Source: CADCVT01 sp036389155 (lineage in GTDB: Bacteria; Actinomycetota; Thermoleophilia; Solirubrobacterales; Solirubrobacteraceae). From it: a stretch of DNA of 64,000 nt. Made by a program: the position numbers and the translations under genes. The stretch covers positions 17,389-81,388 of the forward strand of contig DASVQN010000025.1 of the NCBI GenBank assembly GCA_036389155.1, in the 5' to 3' direction. Every line of letters begins with the position of its first letter. The first letter of the stretch is position 1. Shown piece by piece: positions 59,539-64,000 of this stretch. The notes under the pieces were generated by a model. It was not told where the DNA came from, did no database searches, and saw nothing but the letters and a program-made list of their open reading frames with translations.

Positions 59539-60954
59539 CTACATGGCGCGCAGCAGGGCGCGGCGGACCTTGCCGCTCGCGGTCTTCGGCAGCTCGCCGG
59601 CGAACTCGACGATCCGCGGGTACTTGTACGGCGCCGTCTGGCGCTTGACGTGGTCCTGCAGCTCGCGGGCGAGCGCGTCGCTGCGCTCGTGCCCCGGGCG
59701 CAGGACCACGACGGCCCTCACCACCGCCCCGCGCTCGGGGTCAGGCGCGGCCACGACGGCCGCCTCGGCGACCGCGGGGTGGGCCACGAGGGCGGACTCG
59801 ACCTCGAACGGGCCGATCCGGTAGCCGGCGGAGATGATCACGTCGTCGGTGCGGCCCTCGAAGAAGAGGAAGCCATCGCCGTCCTGGCGGACGCGGTCGC
59901 CGGTGCGCCACGGCTCGTCGCGCGCCGGGCCGAGGCAGAACGTCGGGACGGTCGCGGGGTCGGCGACGAGCTCGCCGTCGTCGACCCACAGCTTGACGCC
60001 CGGCAGCGGGCGGCCCATCGAGCCGGGGCGGACCGGCTCGTCGAGCGGCGCGCCGGTGAGCTGACCGGTCTCGGTCTGGCCGTAGCCGTCGCGAATCTGC
60101 AGGCCGGTCGCCTCCTCCCACGCGCGCAGCACCTCCGGGTTGAGGGCCTCGCCCGCGGCGACCGCGCCCCTGAGGTCCGGCAGGCGGCGCAGCCGCGCGC
60201 GCTTGACGATCACGCGGTACTCGGTCGGCGCCATGCACAGGACGTTCACGCGCTCGCGCTCGAGCAGGTCGAGGCGCTCGGCAGGGTCGAAGCGGGCGTC
60301 GTGCAGCAGGGCGGCGGCGCCGCGCAGCCACGGCGCCATGAACACGTTGCGCGCGGACTTCGACCAGCCGCTGGAGGCGGTGCACCAGACGAGGTCGCCC
60401 GGGCGCGCGTCGAGCCAGTGCTCGGCCTGCACGCGCTGCCCGGCCCAGTAGCGCTGGGCGTGGAGGACCGGCTTCGGCTCGCCGGAGGTCCCGCTCGTGA
60501 AGGTGATGAGGAGCGGGTCCTCCGCCTCCAGGGCGATCGCTTCGGCCGGCGCGGCGGCGAGCAGCCCCTCGTCCGGGATCCACGCCACCTCCGGCCCCTC
60601 GACCGTCTCCAGCTCCTGGCGGTTGCGCTCGTCGGCGACGACGAGCTTCGGCTGCGTCGCCGCGATGCGCAGCGCGAGGTCCTTCGCGCGCAGCTGCTCG
60701 GTGCAGGGCAGCGCGACCGCGCCGATCCGGAAGCAGGCGACCATCGTGAGGACCCACTCCGGCCGGTTGCCGATCACGGTCATCACCACGTCGCCGCGGC
60801 CGACGCCGCGGGCGGCGAGCGTCCCGGCCAGGCGCGCGGATCGCTGGGCGACCTCGGCGAACGACCATTCCCGCCGCGTCCCGTCGCGGGCCAGCTCGAC
60901 CAGCGCGAGCCGCCCGGGATCGGCGGCGTCGACGACCTCGGAGGCGAAGTTCAT
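59539..60954 (-). CDS. AMP-forming acyl-CoA synthetase
   Basis: 471 residues. TFTSGTSGEPKPV is the phosphate loop, YGQTETGQLTG the adenine/acyl-site motif, WRTGDRVRQDGDGF the hinge region and KTASGKVRR near the C-terminus contains the catalytic Lys. It is shorter than the usual 540-570 and resembles medium-chain (ACSM-like) or benzoate-CoA ligases. It activates a carboxylic acid to its CoA thioester. It is the first gene of the minus-strand operon that continues with the FadR regulator, the GS-like enzyme and the antiporter. It diverges from the GH5 gene. Confidence 0.88.
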   Translation of the reverse strand: MNFASEVVDAADPGRLALVELARDGTRREWSFAEVAQRSARLAGTLAARGVGRGDVVMTVIGNRPEWVLTMVACFRIGAVALPCTEQLRAKDLALRIAATQPKLVVADERNRQELETVEGPEVAWIPDEGLLAAAPAEAIALEAEDPLLITFTSGTSGEPKPVLHAQRYWAGQRVQAEHWLDARPGDLVWCTASSGWSKSARNVFMAPWLRGAAALLHDARFDPAERLDLLERERVNVLCMAPTEYRVIVKRARLRRLPDLRGAVAAGEALNPEVLRAWEEATGLQIRDGYGQTETGQLTGAPLDEPVRPGSMGRPLPGVKLWVDDGELVADPATVPTFCLGPARDEPWRTGDRVRQDGDGFLFFEGRTDDVIISAGYRIGPFEVESALVAHPAVAEAAVVAAPDPERGAVVRAVVVLRPGHERSDALARELQDHVKRQTAPYKYPRIVEFAGELPKTASGKVRRALLRAM

Positions 60955-61023
60955 GCGGCCCGGGAGCGTATTCGCGCCGGTGCGCTAAAGCTCGGCATCG
61001 CCCGTTGCCGAGAAGATCCGCAG

Positions 61024-62559
61024 GTGCCAGCGAGGTTCCCCATCGTCGTGCTCGCGACCGCCGCCGCCCTCGTCGCGTCCGCGGCGCCTGCCCACGCGGC
61101 CGCGAAGTCCCCGGGCCACTTCCCGGAGACGCTGCCCGCGCTGCACGCCGCCCCGGACCCCGACGACCGCGGGCGGATCGTCGACGCGCGGGGGCGCGAG
61201 GTGCTCCTGCGCGGGGTGAACGTCAACGTCCTGGCCGACCTGTGGCAGGGGACGCGCCTGCCCACGGTCCAGCCGTTCACGCCGAAGGATCTCGCGCTCC
61301 TGCGTGGCGCCGGGTGGAACCTCGTGCGCCTCCAGCTGTCGTGGTCGCGCATCGAGCCCCAGCCGGGGCAGTACGACGACGCGTACCTGGCGGAGGCCGA
61401 GCGGTACGTCGAGACCTTCAAGGCCGCCGGGATGTACACGATCCTCGACCTGCACCAGGACGCGTGGGGGGCGTCGCTCGCCGCCCGCCCCGGCGAGTGG
61501 TGCCCGGCGGCGTTCACGCCCGCGGTCGGCTGGGACGGCGCCCCGGCCTGGGCGACGCTCGCGCCCGACGACGCGCCGCGCTGCTACGCGCTCGGCGCCA
61601 AGGAGATCAACGCAGCGGTCGACTCCGCGTGGAACGCGTTCTGGCACGACGCCCCCGGGCCGGACAGCTTCGGCATCCGTACGCGCTACGCGTCGATGCT
61701 CGGCCACGTCGCGCGCAGGCTGAGCCGCAACGACGCGGTCGCCGGCTACGACGTCATCAACGAGCCGGCCGCGTTCACGCCCGAGACGCAGGCCGCGCTC
61801 GGCGACCTCTATGGCGCGGCGCTGCGCGAGATCCGCGCGGGCGAGCGCCTTGCCGGCGCTCCCCCGCGGCTCTTCCTCTTCCAGCCCGACGCCCGTGCCG
61901 CGGCGGTCGGCCACGGCGTGCCGCGGGACTTCCCGCGCGACCGCGACGTGGTCTACGCGCCGCACGTCTACTCCGCGAACCGCCCACTCGTCCGCGCGGC
62001 GTTCCAGGTCGCCCGCACCGAGGCGCGCACGTTCGGCGGCGCGCCCGTGCTGATCGGCGAGTGGGGGACCGACCCCGACGAGAAGGCCTCCTACTTCTCC
62101 CAGCACCAGGACCTGCAGGACACGTTCGGGATGAGCTCGGCGCTGTGGGCGTGGAGCGAGGGCTGCGGCTCGCCGCGGCGGATCAGCGCGCTGCTCGCCG
62201 GGCAGGCGCCGAAGGTCTGGGGCCTGCTCGACGTCGACTGCGTCACCGGGAAGCGCATCGGGCCGCGCAAGGCGCTCGTGCGCCGGCTGACCCGCGCTTA
62301 CGTCCGCGCGGCGCCCGGGCGGCTGCACGGCCAGCGCTACGTCGCGAAGACCGGTCGGTTCTCGGCCGTCGGCTCGGCGCCGGACGACAACGACCAGACG
62401 GTGCTCGTCTTCTATCCCGGCGCCAAGCACCCGAACGCGCGCTTCCGCGCGACCGGCCTGGCGAAGCTGCGCGCGGTGCGGACGCCGGGCGAGGGCCGGT
62501 TCGTCGTCGGCGTCCCGCGGGGGCCCTGGACGCTGGAGATCGGCCCGCGGGTGGGGTAG
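61024..62559 (+). CDS. Secreted GH5-family glycoside hydrolase (endoglycoceramidase-like)
   Basis: 511 residues from GTG 61024, which opens a signal peptide (RFPIVVLATAAALVASAAPAHA). The TIM-barrel domain carries LLRGVNVNVLAD and WNLVRLQLSWSRIEP. TILDLHQDAWG follows. The acid/base Glu lies in DVINEPAAF and the nucleophile Glu in LIGEWGT. The long C-terminal beta domain (about residues 430-511) is typical of endoglycoceramidase and related GH5_28/29-type enzymes. It probably cleaves a glycolipid or beta-glucan outside the cell; the substrate is not settled by sequence. A gap of 69 bp with no clear terminator separates it from the divergent operon. Confidence 0.85.
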   Translation: MPARFPIVVLATAAALVASAAPAHAAAKSPGHFPETLPALHAAPDPDDRGRIVDARGREVLLRGVNVNVLADLWQGTRLPTVQPFTPKDLALLRGAGWNLVRLQLSWSRIEPQPGQYDDAYLAEAERYVETFKAAGMYTILDLHQDAWGASLAARPGEWCPAAFTPAVGWDGAPAWATLAPDDAPRCYALGAKEINAAVDSAWNAFWHDAPGPDSFGIRTRYASMLGHVARRLSRNDAVAGYDVINEPAAFTPETQAALGDLYGAALREIRAGERLAGAPPRLFLFQPDARAAAVGHGVPRDFPRDRDVVYAPHVYSANRPLVRAAFQVARTEARTFGGAPVLIGEWGTDPDEKASYFSQHQDLQDTFGMSSALWAWSEGCGSPRRISALLAGQAPKVWGLLDVDCVTGKRIGPRKALVRRLTRAYVRAAPGRLHGQRYVAKTGRFSAVGSAPDDNDQTVLVFYPGAKHPNARFRATGLAKLRAVRTPGEGRFVVGVPRGPWTLEIGPRVG

Positions 62560-62600
62560 GCCGGGCGCTTCCACGGGCTCGTAGCTGCGACAATCGGCGC

Positions 62601-63815
62601 ATGGCCGTCGCAACCCAGAGCTTCTACGACAAGACCGAGGATCAGAAGGCGATCACCGAGATGGTGCGCCAGTTCACGGACGAGCAGATCCTGCCCAACG
62701 CCGAGCACTACGACCACGAGGACGAGTTCCCGGAGCCCATCGTCGAGCAGATGAAGGAGCTCGGCCTGTTCGGGATCACCATCCCGGAGGAGTACGGCGG
62801 GCTGGGCCTCGACCTGACGACGTACACGATGGTCGTCGAGGAGCTCTCGCGCGGCTGGATCTCGATCAGCGGCGTCATCAACACGCACTTCATCGGCTCG
62901 TATCTGCTGCTGAAGTTCGGGACCGAGGAGCAGAAGCAGAAGTACCTGCCGCGGATGGCGACGGGCGAGCTGCGCGCGGCGTTCTCGCTCTCCGAGCCCG
63001 AGCTCGGCTCCGACGTCCAGGCGATCAAGACGTCGGCGAAGAGGGTCGACGGCGATGCGTACGAGATCAACGGCCAGAAGATGTGGGTCACCAACGGCCT
63101 GCGGTCGGGGATCGTCTTCACGCTGGTCAAGACCGACCCGGAGGCGGAGAAGCGCCATCAGGGGATGACGTGCTTCATCTGCGAGAAGGAGCCGGGCGTC
63201 AGCGAGAACACGGGCGAGTACGCCGGGTTCGTCGTTCCCCCGCAGATCAAGAAGATGGGCTACAAGGGCGTCGAGTCGACCGAGCTGGTCTTCGACGGCT
63301 ACCGCTGCCCCGCCGAGAACATCCTGGGCGGCGAGGAGGCCGGCCTGAACAAGGGCTTCGCCCAGATGATGGACGCGCTCGAGGTGGGCCGGGTGAACGT
63401 CGCCGCGCGGGGCGTCGGCATCGCCCAGCGGGCGCTCGAGCTGGCCCTCCGCTACGCGCAGGAGCGCAAGACGTTCGGCAAGCCCATCGCCCAGCACCAG
63501 GCGATCCAGTTCAAGCTCGCGGACATGGCGACCCAGATCGAGGCGGCCCGCCTGCTGACGCGCAAGGCGGCGCGGCTGAAGGACGCCGGCGAGCGCTCGG
63601 ACCTCGAGGCCGGCATGGCGAAGCTGTTCGCCTCCGAGACCGGCAAGGAGGTCGTGGAGGACTCGTTCCGCATCCACGGCGGCTACGGCTACTCGAAGGA
63701 GTACGAGATCGAGCGGCTCTACCGCGACGCGCCGTTGCTCCTGATCGGCGAGGGCACTTCCGAGATCCAGCGCATGGTGATCGGCAAGAAGCTGCTCCAG
63801 CGGCACAAGATTTAG
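62601..63815 (+). CDS. Acyl-CoA dehydrogenase
   Basis: 404 residues, the normal family length. The N-terminal helical domain includes GLFGITIPEEYGGLG. The central beta domain has FSLSEPELGSDVQAIKT (FAD and substrate contacts) and KMWVTNG. The C-terminal helices contain FGKPIAQHQAIQFKLADM, IHGGYGYSKEYEIERLYRDA and the catalytic-base Glu in IGEGTSEIQR. It introduces the alpha-beta double bond into an acyl-CoA, passing electrons to ETF. The chain-length class is unknown; the acyl-CoA synthetase at 59539 could feed it. The start ATG lies 41 bp after the GH5 stop. Confidence 0.93.
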   Translation: MAVATQSFYDKTEDQKAITEMVRQFTDEQILPNAEHYDHEDEFPEPIVEQMKELGLFGITIPEEYGGLGLDLTTYTMVVEELSRGWISISGVINTHFIGSYLLLKFGTEEQKQKYLPRMATGELRAAFSLSEPELGSDVQAIKTSAKRVDGDAYEINGQKMWVTNGLRSGIVFTLVKTDPEAEKRHQGMTCFICEKEPGVSENTGEYAGFVVPPQIKKMGYKGVESTELVFDGYRCPAENILGGEEAGLNKGFAQMMDALEVGRVNVAARGVGIAQRALELALRYAQERKTFGKPIAQHQAIQFKLADMATQIEAARLLTRKAARLKDAGERSDLEAGMAKLFASETGKEVVEDSFRIHGGYGYSKEYEIERLYRDAPLLLIGEGTSEIQRMVIGKKLLQRHKI

Positions 63816-63832
63816 TGCATCATCCGCGGGCC

Positions 63833-64000
63833 ATGCGGACCGCGACCATCCTCTGCGTGCTCGCCGCCGTGCTCGGCGCATCGGCTGCGAGCGCCGGCGC
63901 GGCGACGCTGCCGCCGGTCAAGCACGTCTGGATCATCGTGCTCGAGAACAAGGACTACGAAGTCACGTTCGCGCAGAACTCGCCCGCGCCCTACCTGTCG
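63833..64000 (+). CDS. Secreted phosphoesterase (acid phosphatase/phospholipase C type), 3' end beyond the window
   Basis: 56 codons are visible from ATG 63833. A signal peptide (ATILCVLAAVLGASAASA) is followed by KHVWIIVLENKDYEVTF and SPAPYLS. That is the opening of the phosphoesterase family (PF04185), related to phospholipase C and acid phosphatases, in which the VLEN Glu/Asn helps bind metal. The gene continues past the right edge, so its length and active site cannot be checked. Confidence 0.75.
   Translation, partial: MRTATILCVLAAVLGASAASAGAATLPPVKHVWIIVLENKDYEVTFAQNSPAPYLS

Noticed and set aside
55951..62559. A plus-strand open frame of over 2000 codons across the antiporter, GS-like, FadR and CoA-ligase genes
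   Set aside because: It is antisense to four clear genes, is rich in Arg/Ala/Gly with no domain, and is open only because of high third-position GC. Only its end (from 61024) is a real gene.

Overview
The window is very GC-rich, gene-dense DNA from a Gram-positive-type bacterium. GTG and TTG starts are frequent, adjacent genes often share ATGA/GTGA junctions, and convergent genes often overlap at their stops. Actinobacterial-type LexA boxes, an ImuB/DnaE2 pair, an LPXTG-type protein and a c-di-AMP riboswitch point to Actinomycetota. My best guess is the class Thermoleophilia (Solirubrobacterales), inferred from gene content only. I see no insertion sequence, prophage, integrase, CRISPR array or replication origin.

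Left third (1-14.4 kb): an exopolysaccharide/capsule locus. It holds a FemAB-like acyltransferase cut by the left edge, two O-antigen ligase/polymerase-like membrane proteins (one with TPRs), four glycosyltransferases, a polysaccharide-deacetylase-like protein, a Wzz/BY-kinase-type chain-length regulator, AsnB and a small LPXTG protein. It is followed by a 1561-residue, almost entirely coiled-coil protein (14.8-19.4 kb), a LysR regulator, a polytopic membrane protein, a sulfotransferase and a secreted CocE-type hydrolase.

Middle (24.6-37.1 kb): tRNA-Leu(GAG), lexA with its own promoter and operator, rnpB with a strong terminator, a secreted penicillin-acylase-type hydrolase, and an SOS mutagenesis locus (imuB, a DUF6504 protein, two unknown membrane or secreted proteins, dnaE2). 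Three perfect LexA palindromes mark lexA, imuB and dnaE2. dnaE2 carries an in-frame, palindromic, direct-repeat-flanked extra segment that looks inserted.

Right part (37.1-64 kb): a membrane cytochrome c; a c-di-AMP (ydaO-type) riboswitch in front of an unknown single-pass membrane protein; glutamine synthetase; an MFS transporter; a YyaL-type protein; a DGPF/ECF42 sigma pair; and ridA-ilvA. Next come two minus-strand operons that look catabolic: permease-ALDH-SDR-esterase, and acyl-CoA synthetase-FadR regulator-glutamine-synthetase-like enzyme-K+/H+ antiporter. Together with a divergent SDR they suggest uptake, gamma-glutamylation and oxidation of an amine or amino compound. The window ends with a GH5 glycosidase, an acyl-CoA dehydrogenase and the start of a secreted phosphoesterase.
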